64,000 bases of DNA from Bacteroidales bacterium (GCA_017965765.1 JAGCPJ010000015.1:1-64000); one strand, 5' to 3'. Positions 50,476-60,147 are shown, numbered from the stretch's first letter. Numbers and translations are program-made. The notes: generated by a model from the letters alone, not told the origin.

Positions 50476-52119
50476 TTATCCTTTTATCTCTTTCGCAAAC
50501 AGCCTCAAAACCGCCAAAGTGGCCTCATTAGTGGATTCAAACTTCCGGTCGTTGATTTGAATCTTGTTTTCTCCTTTCTTCCAGCCGTAGAGATAGCAGT
50601 GCCAACGGTCATTATAATCACTGATTCCTACGCCAATGCCATATTTCTTATACAGTCGTGAAAGTATCGCACAAACAGTCATCGGCTCTGAGACTTCTTC
50701 CCGAATTGGGTCATACACCGTGTCTTCCAATGGAACCAGGTTATCCAGTTCCAATTGCTCCTCTGGCATCCACTCTGCCAACGACACAATCTCATCGTAC
50801 TGCTCACGTGTTAGTTCATCTGCGTGCCCTAAATAGCACTCATACGGCAAGTCAAAAACGCTTCCTTCCTCGTGATGATTCAGATAATCGTGAAAGGTAT
50901 GCGGTGTTAACTTCACATAGTCCTTACCCTCTAAGATATCAAGTATTTTCTGCGCATTATGCACCAACAGTGGTGCTCCTGATTCGAAAAGTGCCAACGC
51001 AATCTCACAGCCCGCATCCACCCAGGACGAATAGCTCACGCCAAAGGTAATTAGCCAACCTCCAGGTGTATAATAGTCAGTCGCATGCACATCATTGCGC
51101 GATAAACCCAGCTCGCCATAGTGGTCAAAAGCCATTTCCTTGAATGCCTCCTCGTTGTCAAAATCCGTCTCGTCAGTAATTGGGCCGTGGTTTCCCAACT
51201 GATAACGCCTATAAAACTCTATATCTGTCAACGTCAAGGTTTCCTCAAAGAATTCCGCATATTCCCGTTTCTCTCTCTTGCTTTGCCGATACATACGCCG
51301 GAAGTGTTCTTTATAAGCCATATACGCCACTCGGAAATACTTGGAATAAATTCGAATGCTCATCTTGGGCGATGGTTCCCGATAAAACGCTGGCAAAGAC
51401 ACAACCTCAGTTGACATTTCTGGTTTTTTAAACGCTCCGTCAACATATTTCGGCTCTGATCTCCTATAAACCTCCTCGTTCGCAATGCATTCTTTCAGCA
51501 TCTTAATAACCTTTTTCAGATTCCTCGGCTTACACTTCTGCCATGGCACAATCCGATCCAGTTCCTTTCGTGCAATCCGCCCGGTACGCTGCCTCTTGGG
51601 CAAATGTTCATCCACATATTGATTATAGTTTCCCACATTAGCCGCAATCTCTGGAATCTTCTTCCGAAGGAACTCTTCCAGCGGTTCCAACAGCCACTCC
51701 ATATCCATGGAATGCGTGTGTTTGTCTTCATCATCATGAATCTGGCACCACCAATGTACATTTTCCACCATGTGCAGATAGATGTGCCCACGATACTGTG
51801 TCACAGACAGATGATACCACTGTGACTTCATCGGATAATTAGACTTCCACTCCTTCAAATAATCCGAACGTGTATAAGGCTTTTCATCTGACCATTTCTT
51901 TGCATAGTTGAATGAGCACCAATCTGATGGTTTTCCTCTCGGTACCTCAATCCATAGTGAATGACGATAATCATCCCCACAAGGAGCAAACACGTCAAGA
52001 ATACCCTTAATCTCCATCAGCAATTCCAACGACCGACCCGATACACAAATCCCGTTCAACTCCCGGTTTCCACATTCAGCCCGCTCCATCAGCGGAATCG
52101 TAAGACTCATTTTTGACAT
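50476..52119 (-). CDS. Large unknown protein heading the AAA+ cassette
   Basis: 547 residues, cytosolic. Visible segments: an N-terminal alpha/beta region with aromatic strands (SQWYHLSVTQYRGHIYLHMV, then NVHWWCQIHDDEDKHTHSMD), a basic middle (HLPKRQRTGRIARKELDRIV; FRRMYRQSKREKREYAEFFE) and a C-terminal mixed domain ending in GWKKGENKIQINDRKFESTN. I do not recognise the family. The basic middle could bind nucleic acid; that is a guess. Confidence 0.75.
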   Translation of the reverse strand: MSKMSLTIPLMERAECGNRELNGICVSGRSLELLMEIKGILDVFAPCGDDYRHSLWIEVPRGKPSDWCSFNYAKKWSDEKPYTRSDYLKEWKSNYPMKSQWYHLSVTQYRGHIYLHMVENVHWWCQIHDDEDKHTHSMDMEWLLEPLEEFLRKKIPEIAANVGNYNQYVDEHLPKRQRTGRIARKELDRIVPWQKCKPRNLKKVIKMLKECIANEEVYRRSEPKYVDGAFKKPEMSTEVVSLPAFYREPSPKMSIRIYSKYFRVAYMAYKEHFRRMYRQSKREKREYAEFFEETLTLTDIEFYRRYQLGNHGPITDETDFDNEEAFKEMAFDHYGELGLSRNDVHATDYYTPGGWLITFGVSYSSWVDAGCEIALALFESGAPLLVHNAQKILDILEGKDYVKLTPHTFHDYLNHHEEGSVFDLPYECYLGHADELTREQYDEIVSLAEWMPEEQLELDNLVPLEDTVYDPIREEVSEPMTVCAILSRLYKKYGIGVGISDYNDRWHCYLYGWKKGENKIQINDRKFESTNEATLAVLRLFAKEIKG

Positions 52120-52248
52120 ACTTCACTTTTTATAGTTTTAATTCACACTTAAGTAGCAGTATTTCAAAAATGTTTCAAACAAAATGAAAAAAAAATTCGG
52201 CGAAGCGATCCGGCTTTTCATTATGTTTGCGAAGTAAATCGATTACCT

Positions 52249-52941
52249 ATGACACTCGAAGAAGCCATCCGCACCCGACACAGCGTGCGGCAATACCTCG
52301 AAAAGCCCATTGAGGCTGAAAAGATCCAACAACTGCAAGACCTCATCGACGAATGCAACCGCGAAGGAGGTCTTCACATCCAATTGGTCACGGACGAGCC
52401 CAAGGCCTTCGCCAGCGGCATCGCCCATTACAGCAAATTCCGCGGCGTGTCCAACTACATCGCCATGATCGGCAAGAAAGGCGACGATGTCAATCTCGGT
52501 TATTACGGCGAAAAAGTGGTGCTACTGGCGCAATGTCTCGGACTGAACACCTGCTGGGTGGCGATGTCGTTCAGCAAGCAACCCGACCAATATCAAGTAC
52601 TTCCCGACGAAAAGCTGGTTTGCGTGGTATCGCTCGGCTATGGAGAAAACCAAGGAAGACAACATCCTCAACGAAAAACGATTGCCGATGTGATGGAAGA
52701 CAAACGTTCTACAGAAAAAGGGCTTCCCCTCCCCGATTGGTTCTCACGTGGCATGGAGGCTGCCTTGCTGGCACCCACAGCCATCAACCAGCAGAAGTTT
52801 GTATTCATCCTTCACGACGACAACAAGGTGGAGGCTCGCACCCGTTTCACCCTACTCAACGGCTACGCACCCATCGACCTCGGCATCGCCAAATGCCACT
52901 TTGAAATCGGTGCCGGAAAGGAAAACTTTGAATGGATATAG
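52249..52941 (+). CDS. Nitroreductase-family flavoprotein
   Basis: 230 residues. RTRHSVRQYLEKPIEAEKI (FMN-phosphate arginines), NLGYYGEKVVLLAQCLGLNTCWVAMSF and MEAALLAPTAINQQKFVF mark the TM1586-like nitroreductase subfamily. It probably reduces quinones or nitro compounds with NAD(P)H; natural substrate unknown. TATGTTTG (52222-52229) is a likely -7 element. ybaK follows by four bases. Confidence 0.9.
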   Translation: MTLEEAIRTRHSVRQYLEKPIEAEKIQQLQDLIDECNREGGLHIQLVTDEPKAFASGIAHYSKFRGVSNYIAMIGKKGDDVNLGYYGEKVVLLAQCLGLNTCWVAMSFSKQPDQYQVLPDEKLVCVVSLGYGENQGRQHPQRKTIADVMEDKRSTEKGLPLPDWFSRGMEAALLAPTAINQQKFVFILHDDNKVEARTRFTLLNGYAPIDLGIAKCHFEIGAGKENFEWI

Positions 52942-52945
52942 AACG

Positions 52946-53431
52946 ATGTCGAAAGATAAAATCAACAAAACCAACGCGTGCCGGCTCCTGGACCAAAAGA
53001 AAATCCAGTATGAGCTGATACCCTACGAAGTCGATGAAAACGACCTCGGGGCACAACATATCGCCGATCAGTTGGGCGAGGACATCGACCAGGTGTTCAA
53101 GACGCTGGTACTGAAAGGCGACAAGACAGGACATTTCGTCTGCGTCATCCCTGGCAACGAGGAAGTAGATCTGAAAAAGACCGCCAAAGTCACAGGCAAC
53201 AAGAGTTGCGACCTCATCCCGATGAAGGAACTGCTGCCGCTCACGGGTTACATCCGCGGGGGCTGCTCGCCCATCGGCATGAAGAAGCCCTTCCCCACCT
53301 TCATCCATGAGACCTGCGAACTGTTCGACATCATCTACGTGAGCGCCGGTGTGCGTGGACTCCAATTCAAGATCAACCCCCAAGACCTCATCACAGCGGC
53401 AGAGATGACCGTAGCCGACTTATGTCCGTGA
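52946..53431 (+). CDS. ybaK: Cys-tRNA(Pro)/Cys-tRNA(Cys) deacylase YbaK
   Basis: 161 residues from the ATG at 52946 (the longer frame overlaps the nitroreductase). A YbaK/EbsC editing domain: VFKTLVLKGDKTGHFVCVIP, the conserved lysine region LKKTAKVTGNKSCDLIPM, GYIRGGCSPIGMKKPFPTFI. It hydrolyses mischarged Cys-tRNA(Pro). Its end overlaps the hexosaminidase start by ten bases. Confidence 0.92.
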   Translation: MSKDKINKTNACRLLDQKKIQYELIPYEVDENDLGAQHIADQLGEDIDQVFKTLVLKGDKTGHFVCVIPGNEEVDLKKTAKVTGNKSCDLIPMKELLPLTGYIRGGCSPIGMKKPFPTFIHETCELFDIIYVSAGVRGLQFKINPQDLITAAEMTVADLCP

Positions 53432-55215
53432 TACATAGATATATCGTTTTCGTGCTCCTGCTCTTGACAGCAGGTTGTAGCCAGCAACAGCCCAGCGCAG
53501 AATGGTTTGAAGGGACTACCAAAGCCGACGGGAGGGCCTTGCACACCTTGGTGCTCCACAACATGCCCGAAGGCTCAAGAGTGTGGTTTCAAGAGCTCTA
53601 TGACGGCAAGATCATGGTGGAAGGTCCCGAGATGCATCACTATCAAGGCACTTCTTGGTATATCGACATCCCCCATTCTGGCACCATCACCCTAAAATAC
53701 TACGGCCGCCCCCTGCCCCGCCAACGCTGGGCTCCCGAAGCTTTCATCCTGCAACAACAAGGCAAGCCTGACCTGGCGATGGATATCATCTATCATTTCC
53801 AGGAACTACCGCCCGAGGAACCCACCCTTGAAGTCTGCCCTTACGAGGTCCAACCCGCCGACATCATCCCGCAAATCAAGCGCATCCAATACGGCTCCGA
53901 ACCCATGGAACCCACCAGCCAACATCCAACCGGATGGTACCGTATCGTCATCGATGCCGATGGAAAAGCCTCCATCGAAGCCGACGAAGAGGACGGGGCC
54001 TATTATGCCCAAGTCACGCTGGACAAACTACCCCAACCACTGCAACCCATGATCCTCGAAGATTGGCCCGACCACGCCTACCGCGGCTTCATGCTTGACG
54101 TGGCAAGGGATTTTCGTACCGTTGACGAAGTGCTCCAAGTCATCGACCTGATGGCCTCATGGAAGATGAATACCCTTCACTTCCACATCGCCGATGACGA
54201 GTCGTGGTGCCTGGAGATCAAGGGGCTTCCCGAACTCACCGAGTTTGGTGGCCGTCACGCCCTTCCCGATTGGAATCTCAAAGAGACCCAAGCCTTGAAA
54301 CCCACCATCAATGGGCAGGTCGGCAATACCACTTTCTACACAGCGGAGGAATACCAGCAAATCATACAATACGCTTGGAAACGCCACATCCGTGTGATTC
54401 CCGAGTTCGACACCCCCGGCCACTCAAGAGCCTCCATCAAAGCGATGCAAGCCTACGAGCGACGCACAGGCGACAGCAGCTTCCGTTTGCAAGACCCTAC
54501 CGACACTTCGCATTACTGGTCGGCACAAGACTTCACCGACAACGTGCTCAGCGTCGATCTGCCCAGCGTTTACCATTTCTACGACGTGGTCTTCGACGAA
54601 GTCATACGACTGCACCGCGAGGCTGGGGTGCCACTACCCGCCATCCATATCGGTGGTGACGAAGTGCCTGCCGGTGCCTGGTCAGGGAAAGACCGACACC
54701 AAATGAAGGAGCTTTTTATTAACGGCATGTTAGACCTCGCCGAGCAAAAAGGCATCCGTCTGGCCGGCTGGGAGGACATCGCCAGAGGACTAAAACCAGA
54801 GACTGAAGCGCGACTCAAACGCTCGCTTTACTTCATCAACGTGTGGAACACCAAGGGCATCGAGGGCTTCCCCGTAGTGCTCTCCCCTGCTGCCTTCACT
54901 TACCTTGACCTGGCCTATAGCGCAGATCCCCATGAGATCGGCCTCCACTGGGCGGGCTATGTGGATGAAAGAAAAACCTTCGAGCTCCAACCCAACGACT
55001 ATCTCGGTAACATCATCGGTGTAGAGGCATCGCTTTGGTCATCGCAACTCCGAAGTTTCGACGATGTCACCTACCAGATGCTTCCCAAAGCCCTTGGCGT
55101 GGCCGAACGGGGTTGGAATAACAGCACCAGCGATTTCAATCGGTTTTATAGCATCATCGTCAAACGAGAGCTGCCTGACTGGGACCAGCATGAATTTGTT
55201 TTCAAAAATAGGTAA
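53422..55215 (+). CDS. Beta-N-acetylhexosaminidase (GH20) lipoprotein
   Basis: 597 residues. A lipoprotein signal (IVFVLLLLTAGC) is followed by a GH20b-like N-terminal domain and the catalytic barrel: YRGFMLDVARDFRTVDEVLQ, LHFHIADDESWCLEIKG, IPEFDTPGHSRASIKAM and the Asp-Glu pair in AIHIGGDEVPAGAW; GVEASLWSSQL provides the aromatic pocket. It removes terminal N-acetylglucosamine or -galactosamine from glycans at the cell surface. No SusCD-type transporter accompanies it. Confidence 0.95.
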   Translation: MSVIHRYIVFVLLLLTAGCSQQQPSAEWFEGTTKADGRALHTLVLHNMPEGSRVWFQELYDGKIMVEGPEMHHYQGTSWYIDIPHSGTITLKYYGRPLPRQRWAPEAFILQQQGKPDLAMDIIYHFQELPPEEPTLEVCPYEVQPADIIPQIKRIQYGSEPMEPTSQHPTGWYRIVIDADGKASIEADEEDGAYYAQVTLDKLPQPLQPMILEDWPDHAYRGFMLDVARDFRTVDEVLQVIDLMASWKMNTLHFHIADDESWCLEIKGLPELTEFGGRHALPDWNLKETQALKPTINGQVGNTTFYTAEEYQQIIQYAWKRHIRVIPEFDTPGHSRASIKAMQAYERRTGDSSFRLQDPTDTSHYWSAQDFTDNVLSVDLPSVYHFYDVVFDEVIRLHREAGVPLPAIHIGGDEVPAGAWSGKDRHQMKELFINGMLDLAEQKGIRLAGWEDIARGLKPETEARLKRSLYFINVWNTKGIEGFPVVLSPAAFTYLDLAYSADPHEIGLHWAGYVDERKTFELQPNDYLGNIIGVEASLWSSQLRSFDDVTYQMLPKALGVAERGWNNSTSDFNRFYSIIVKRELPDWDQHEFVFKNR

Positions 55216-55271
55216 TCATGAAAAACTTGCTACCTTTGTAAATTGAACACTAAACCTCAAAGCATCATACC

Positions 55272-56891
55272 ATGAGAAAACTACTCATTATCCTTGTCTC
55301 CTTTTGTGCTTTCGCATTGTACTCATGCCAAGAAAAACAAAAGACCTACACCTACGTCGAACCTGAAGAAAACATCGCCAAAAAGGTCTGGAAACTCCTT
55401 ACCGAAGGGCATCCCGAAGTAGAACCTGTCATCCTGGAAGCAATAGATTTCGATTACTATTCCCAAGAAGAGTGCACCGAAAGCAAAAGCAAAACGGAAT
55501 TGTACTATGACTATTTCGTTCCCCAAGGTTCAGAAGAAGAGGACAGTTTCCTCGTCGCCCAGTATCACCTAAAGTGTTTCCAGAGGCTGGACGGCTCATG
55601 GATCGGCCTTGTCATCAAATATGTCCATGGATACGGCCTGAACGAAAAAGACTGTGGGCGAGAACTCTTTGCGGTTCATTACGACGGCACTAAGGTGGCT
55701 CCCTACGATCTCCACCAAGTCCTTCCCCAAACGTTTGCTTTTATGGAAGACTACTATACACATAGCTATGACAAGTGCTTCTATTTCAGTGACGACGCCC
55801 TGTTTTTCTCCAATGCTGAATACTGGCCGATTGAATTGAAGTGGAATGGAAACAACCTTGAAAAGAGTTCCGAATCGGTAATCCTGGCTAGTGCCGTCCA
55901 AATGGCTTTTGGCGACTTCATCTATATGGACAAAGGCCAATACAATACGATACAAATTGGTGATCCTTGCAATCAGAAAGATGGTATTTTTACTGATAGT
56001 CAAGGAAATGCACTAGCTCATTTCGATGTTAAGGACGGTCTCATTGAAGGCTACACTCTGGTATCGCCGCTTTGTGGGGTTGTCCAGTCCTTCGACTACG
56101 ATTCCGACTTTGGCGTATCCAGGATCACCAGCAAACCCATCGCCTTGGGCTATCCTATCCAAAACGTATTGGACTACAACAAAGGCTATAATATAAAGGA
56201 TACCGTCGTCAGCCAAGGCATGAAAGACGGACGCTATTTCATCACCCAACAAATCGCCCACGACAAGCTCTATAAAAAACGCGATATCTTCATCGACTAC
56301 ACTGCCAAAGACGAGCATTCAGCCATAGAGGAGATCCGGGTGTACAGCTACCCGCTCTCCCTCACCCTGGATAATGAAGTAAATGAATCAGAAGAGCTTA
56401 CACCCGAAGTAAAAACCATTTTCAACGCGCTACAATACGATTTCAAAGCCCCAGAGTTCGGCGAATTCGATCGTTTTCTTTGCCTTTACAACGACCACAA
56501 CGGCTTTAACATCGATTTCAAGGGCGAAGTTCGTTCCGTAAGATTCCAGACCTATCCCGCAGGCGACCAACACCTTGTGATCATCGCCAAATACGGAGAA
56601 GACGAGAAGCTCAGGGATTTCAGCTCCTGGTACTACGCCAACGACAACTTCACGGAAGCCCTGTTGGACCTGCCCATCCCCGCGCCTGTAGATTTTGAGG
56701 CCTACAGCAGAAACGACGACTACGACATCTCTCAGGAGAACTACATCCTCACTTTCAACGACGCGGGCATTGAGTATTATGCGCTCTCAGAGCGCAACGA
56801 CGGCGCTTCCACGAAGGATGAGAACGGCATCTACATCAACCCTGATTTCTACACCATCCAATACCGATGGAATGGGGAAACGTTTGAGTGA
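55272..56891 (+). CDS. Lipoprotein, function unknown
   Basis: 539 residues with lipobox CAFALYSC. The remainder is rich in beta strands and acidic residues (SEEEDSFLVAQYHLKCFQRL, FDYDSDFGVSRITSKPIALG) without recognisable catalytic motif. TACCTTTG (55231-55238) is the likely -7 element, so it has its own promoter after the hexosaminidase gene. Confidence 0.75.
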   Translation: MRKLLIILVSFCAFALYSCQEKQKTYTYVEPEENIAKKVWKLLTEGHPEVEPVILEAIDFDYYSQEECTESKSKTELYYDYFVPQGSEEEDSFLVAQYHLKCFQRLDGSWIGLVIKYVHGYGLNEKDCGRELFAVHYDGTKVAPYDLHQVLPQTFAFMEDYYTHSYDKCFYFSDDALFFSNAEYWPIELKWNGNNLEKSSESVILASAVQMAFGDFIYMDKGQYNTIQIGDPCNQKDGIFTDSQGNALAHFDVKDGLIEGYTLVSPLCGVVQSFDYDSDFGVSRITSKPIALGYPIQNVLDYNKGYNIKDTVVSQGMKDGRYFITQQIAHDKLYKKRDIFIDYTAKDEHSAIEEIRVYSYPLSLTLDNEVNESEELTPEVKTIFNALQYDFKAPEFGEFDRFLCLYNDHNGFNIDFKGEVRSVRFQTYPAGDQHLVIIAKYGEDEKLRDFSSWYYANDNFTEALLDLPIPAPVDFEAYSRNDDYDISQENYILTFNDAGIEYYALSERNDGASTKDENGIYINPDFYTIQYRWNGETFE

Positions 56892-57194
56892 TCACTCCAC
56901 CACTTCGATATAGAAACTGAATGGCCTGAACCCGTCGTTGCAGCTGATCATGGCACTCATGGGATTCTGCATCCAGCCGTCATAAAAATTGCCTTCACCA
57001 CGGGCTAAAGCCTCCACAAAAGGCCGCATGGAGTCCCAGGCCGAGGGACATAGACCCTCAGGGCGTTGGCCATCGAGAGAGAGCCACTGATCCCCTTCCC
57101 TCACGTCACACGTGTGCTCAATGGGGTTTTCAAAACGGGCCATCAGGTCGGGATAGACCGTCTGACGAATGGCTGTGATGCGTACTTTATTCAT
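56892..57194 (-). CDS. TIGR04076-family protein
   Basis: 100 residues: VRITAIRQTVYPDLMARFEN, CDVREGDQWLSLDGQRPEGLCPSAW cut by family spacing, and ISCNDGFRPFSFYIE. Conserved cysteines and this layout match TIGR04076, small proteins of unknown role. Overlaps the transporter stop by four bases. Confidence 0.8.
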   Translation of the reverse strand: MNKVRITAIRQTVYPDLMARFENPIEHTCDVREGDQWLSLDGQRPEGLCPSAWDSMRPFVEALARGEGNFYDGWMQNPMSAMISCNDGFRPFSFYIEVVE

Positions 57195-58102
57195 AGTTCA
57201 AAAGATTTAGGGTTGGAAGATGGTTTTTTCTCAGTCAGGATCATAAACAGGATGGCAAAAAGAATCAGCACCACGCCCAAGGCCACGTTGAGCGTAAAGG
57301 CTTCTTTGAATACCAACGTGCCGATGACGATGGCCGTCAGTGGCTCCAAGATGCCGAGGACTGAAGTCTTGGTGGCACCGACCGCCTTGCTGGAGGCCGC
57401 CAAAGTGATGGTGGCGACTGCTGTGGGCAGGATGGCCAGACCCAACACGTTGAGCCAACTCACCGCATCGGGTACGGGATTCAGATGGACGCCGAAACCC
57501 GAGAGCGCAAACAGCATCAGCGAACCGATGAAAAAACAGTAGAAAGTCAGCGTGAGGTTAGGGATGGCTTTCACCTGCTTGCTGAGGTTGACCATCACGA
57601 TAAATATGGTATAGCACAAGCCCGAAGCCACTACCAAAGCGATCCCTTTCCAATCGATGAAGCCTCCACCACCTTTCATGGACAGCAACACCGCACCGGC
57701 GACACCGGCAAAGATGGAGACCCAGGTCTGCCAAGAGGGGAATTGCTTGAAAAACATCATGATGAGTGCCACCATGATGGGGTACACGTAAAGGATACTT
57801 GTGGCAATCCCCGACGGGATGTACTTGTATGCCTCGAACAAGGTGATGCTACAGCCGGTGAACAAGATGCCCAGAATCGTCATCAACCCGAACTGTTTCC
57901 AGCTGATACGGATCTGTTTCTTCGCCACCAACATAAAGGCCAGCATCAGCAGCGTTGCCACACCATAGCGATAAAAAAGCAATGAGTTGACATCCAATCC
58001 TTTGTTGATGACTGGTACGCCAAACAAGGGGTTCATGCCGTAAGTGATGCCCGAGATGATGCCCGCTAGATAACCCCAATGTAGTCCTTTTCTTTTTTCC
58101 AT
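57191..58102 (-). CDS. EamA-family (DMT) transporter
   Basis: 303 residues from the ATG at 58102; upstream in-frame ATGs at 58132 and 58189 lie before the TAATTTTG promoter element. Ten membrane helices in two EamA repeats (GYLAGIISGITYGMNPLFG; GLCYTIFIVMVNLSKQVKAI). Probably exports amino acids or related metabolites; the substrate cannot be told. The small TIGR04076 gene follows it with an overlap. Confidence 0.9.
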   Translation of the reverse strand: MEKRKGLHWGYLAGIISGITYGMNPLFGVPVINKGLDVNSLLFYRYGVATLLMLAFMLVAKKQIRISWKQFGLMTILGILFTGCSITLFEAYKYIPSGIATSILYVYPIMVALIMMFFKQFPSWQTWVSIFAGVAGAVLLSMKGGGGFIDWKGIALVVASGLCYTIFIVMVNLSKQVKAIPNLTLTFYCFFIGSLMLFALSGFGVHLNPVPDAVSWLNVLGLAILPTAVATITLAASSKAVGATKTSVLGILEPLTAIVIGTLVFKEAFTLNVALGVVLILFAILFMILTEKKPSSNPKSFEL

Positions 58103-58182
58103 AACACCGAAAATGCGTGCAAAATTAGACATTGTCAAAGGATTAACGATCCCTGTCCCGAAAAAAAATCCTTCCCCTTTGA

Positions 58183-58212
58183 TTGTCAATCCGATAAAAT
58201 GTTGTACTTTTG
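58183..58212 (+). promoter_or_regulatory. rpsP promoter
   Basis: TTG (58183-58185), 19 bases, TACTTTTG (58205-58212), about 55 bases before the rpsP start. Confidence 0.8.
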
Positions 58213-58273
58213 CAGCCGAAACCTCGGGTAGGTTTTAGTTAATTCATTCATAATCAACTTAAAACATTAAATT

Positions 58274-58840
58274 ATGCCAGCAAAAATCAGATTGCAAAGA
58301 CATGGTAAGAAAGGTCAGCCTTTCTATCACATTGTGATTGCTGATGGACGTTCACCTCGTGACGGTAGATTCATTGAAAAGATCGGTACCTACAACCCTT
58401 TGACTGAGCCCGCTCAGATCAACTTGAAGTTCGACCGTGCCCTGTATTGGTACAGCGTTGGTGCTGTCCCGACGGACACCGTGCGTTCCCTGCTCTCCCA
58501 GAAGGGCGTGATGTTGAAGTATCACCTCCTCCAGGGCGTGAAGAAAGGCGCTATGACTGAAGAGCAAGCCGAAATCAAGTTCCAGAACTGGATGAAGGAA
58601 AAGGAAGCCAAGTTGGCCGAAATCGCCAAGACCAAGGAAGAAAAGATCAGAGGCGAGAAGAAGACCCGTTTGGACGCCGAGAAGAAAGTCAATGAGGCCC
58701 GCGCTGAGGAACTCGCTAAGAAGAGACTCGCTGAGCTGGAAGCCAAGAAGGCTGAGGAAGCTGCCGCTCAGGCCGCTGAGACTCCTGCCGAAGAGGCTCC
58801 CGCCACTGAGGAAGCTCCTGCCGAAAACGCCGAAGCTTAA
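58274..58840 (+). CDS. rpsP: 30S ribosomal protein S16 with long C-terminal tail
   Basis: 188 residues. The first about 85 are canonical S16 ([40 protein letters not shown]). A Lys/Glu-rich coiled-coil extension and an Ala/Pro/Glu tail ([18 protein letters not shown]) follow; such tails are a Bacteroidetes habit. Heptamer repeats and a strong terminator lie directly after the stop. Confidence 0.97.
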   Translation: MPAKIRLQRHGKKGQPFYHIVIADGRSPRDGRFIEKIGTYNPLTEPAQINLKFDRALYWYSVGAVPTDTVRSLLSQKGVMLKYHLLQGVKKGAMTEEQAEIKFQNWMKEKEAKLAEIAKTKEEKIRGEKKTRLDAEKKVNEARAEELAKKRLAELEAKKAEEAAAQAAETPAEEAPATEEAPAENAEA

Positions 58841-58842
58841 TA

Positions 58843-58870
58843 GTGAGGAGTTAGAAGTGAGGAGTTAGGA
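58843..58870 (+). repeat. Heptamer array after rpsP
   Basis: GTGAGGA GTTAGAA GTGAGGA GTTAGGA, two bases after the rpsP stop codon. Confidence 0.8.
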
Positions 58871-58888
58871 GTTTTCTCTTACTCTATA

Positions 58889-58917
58889 AAAGCCGCTCAG
58901 TTGAGCGGCTTTTTTTG
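58889..58917 (+). terminator. rpsP terminator
   Basis: GCCGCTC-AGTT-GAGCGGC followed by seven T. Confidence 0.9.
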
Positions 58918-58924
58918 TTGGAAT

Positions 58925-58952
58925 ACAGAAGTCAGGAGATAGAAGACGGAAG
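58925..58952. repeat. Heptamer array overlapping a gene end
   Basis: ACAGAAG TCAGGAG ATAGAAG ACGGAAG; on the minus strand it encodes the last residues (RLPSSIS) and stop of the LMW-PTP-like gene. Confidence 0.7.
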
Positions 58953-59279
58953 GCGGCGAAATAATTTGAACGACTCGTTCTTAATAAAATCGCGCAGGTC
59001 GCGACAAGTCTGAAGATCCGTTGGACAAGGCTGGTCGGGACATTTATATATCACATCGAATTCTGACAAATCCACCGTTGCCTTGTCGAAAGGAACATAA
59101 TCAGACAGGTCGATCAGACACTCCCGCATGGCCTCAACAACCAAACCCGGCAACTTGTCGGCCGGATGCCTTCCGGCAGAGATCACCTCAAGCTTCTCGG
59201 AATAATCACGGAGAAACGCCGCGGCCATCGGACCGCAACAATCATCTCTTTCACTTAAAACCAAGATTTTCATGTTCAT
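58932..59279 (-). CDS. Low-molecular-weight phosphatase-like protein, catalytically degenerate
   Basis: 115 residues (ATG at 59279; 59273 also possible). The fold of LMW protein tyrosine phosphatase/arsenate reductase is readable: ILVLSERDDCCGPMAAAFL, ISAGRHPADKLPGLVVEAM, DYVPFDKATVDLSEFDVIYK. At the catalytic loop (CxxxxxR) the nucleophile is Ser9 and the arginine is Cys15, so it is unlikely to be a phosphatase. The C-terminus is short and ends in the heptamer array. Confidence 0.65.
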   Translation of the reverse strand: MNMKILVLSERDDCCGPMAAAFLRDYSEKLEVISAGRHPADKLPGLVVEAMRECLIDLSDYVPFDKATVDLSEFDVIYKCPDQPCPTDLQTCRDLRDFIKNESFKLFRRLPSSIS

Positions 59280-59288
59280 ATTATTTCC

Positions 59289-59319
59289 TTGCGAAAATAA
59301 AAAAATATTCTTAATTTTG
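59289..59319 (+). promoter_or_regulatory. yebC promoter
   Basis: TTG (59289-59291), 20 bases, TAATTTTG (59312-59319). Confidence 0.65.
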
Positions 59320-59353
59320 CGCCTTCAAACAAGAAACAACACAAACTACTACT

Positions 59354-60082
59354 ATGGGAAGAGCATTTGAATACCGCAAAGCGGCCAAGATGAAAAGATG
59401 GGGACACATGTCAAGAGTATTCCCCAAACTCGGTAAGTTGATCACCATTGCTGCCAAAGAAGGCGGACCGGATCCCGATATGAACCCCAAACTCCGTCAG
59501 GCCATCTTGAACGCCAAAGCGGAAAACATGCCCAAGGACAACATCGATGCCGCCATCAAGCGTGCCACCGACAAAGACGCCGCCAACCTCGTGGAAGTCA
59601 CCTACGAAGGCAAAGGCCCTCACGGCATCCAGTGCATGGTGGACTGCGCCACCGACAACACCACCCGTACCGTGGCCAACGTGAAGTCGTATTTCAACAA
59701 ATGCGGAGGCTCCTTCCTCCCTATGGGCTCCCTCGAATTCATGTTCACCCGCAAGGCCGTCTTCGAGATCGAGATGCCTGCCGGCATGGACAAGGACGAG
59801 CTTGAACTTGAACTCATCGACTACGGTCTGGACGAGATCGTCACCGAAACCGACGAGGAAGAAGGCACCACCACGACTACCGTCTATACTGCCTGGACGG
59901 ATTACGGCATGATGCACGACGCCCTTGAAGAGCGCAAGATCAACATCGTCAAAGCCACCCTGCAACGCTTCCCCAACAGCACCGTCAGCTTCACCGACGA
60001 ACAGATGGTGGACATTGAGAAATTCCTTGACAAACTGGATGAAGACGAAGACATCCAAGCCGTCTATACCAATATGGAATAA
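59354..60082 (+). CDS. yebC: YebC/PmpR-family protein (TACO1-like)
   Basis: 242 residues beginning MGRAFEYRKAAKMKRWGHM, with PDPDMNPKLRQAILNAKAEN, MPKDNIDAAIKRATDKD and FNKCGGSFLPMGSLEFMFTR. Members act as transcription regulators or help ribosomes pass proline stretches. Length normal. A good terminator follows at 60117-60147. Confidence 0.95.
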   Translation: MGRAFEYRKAAKMKRWGHMSRVFPKLGKLITIAAKEGGPDPDMNPKLRQAILNAKAENMPKDNIDAAIKRATDKDAANLVEVTYEGKGPHGIQCMVDCATDNTTRTVANVKSYFNKCGGSFLPMGSLEFMFTRKAVFEIEMPAGMDKDELELELIDYGLDEIVTETDEEEGTTTTTVYTAWTDYGMMHDALEERKINIVKATLQRFPNSTVSFTDEQMVDIEKFLDKLDEDEDIQAVYTNME

Positions 60083-60116
60083 GCGGTTTCACACCACTTA
60101 TTAAAAAATCTTTAAA

Positions 60117-60147
60117 AATAACGCCGAACATTGGCGTTATTTTTTTA
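60117..60147 (+). terminator. yebC terminator
   Basis: AATAACGCC-GAACATT-GGCGTTATT followed by T residues. Confidence 0.85.
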
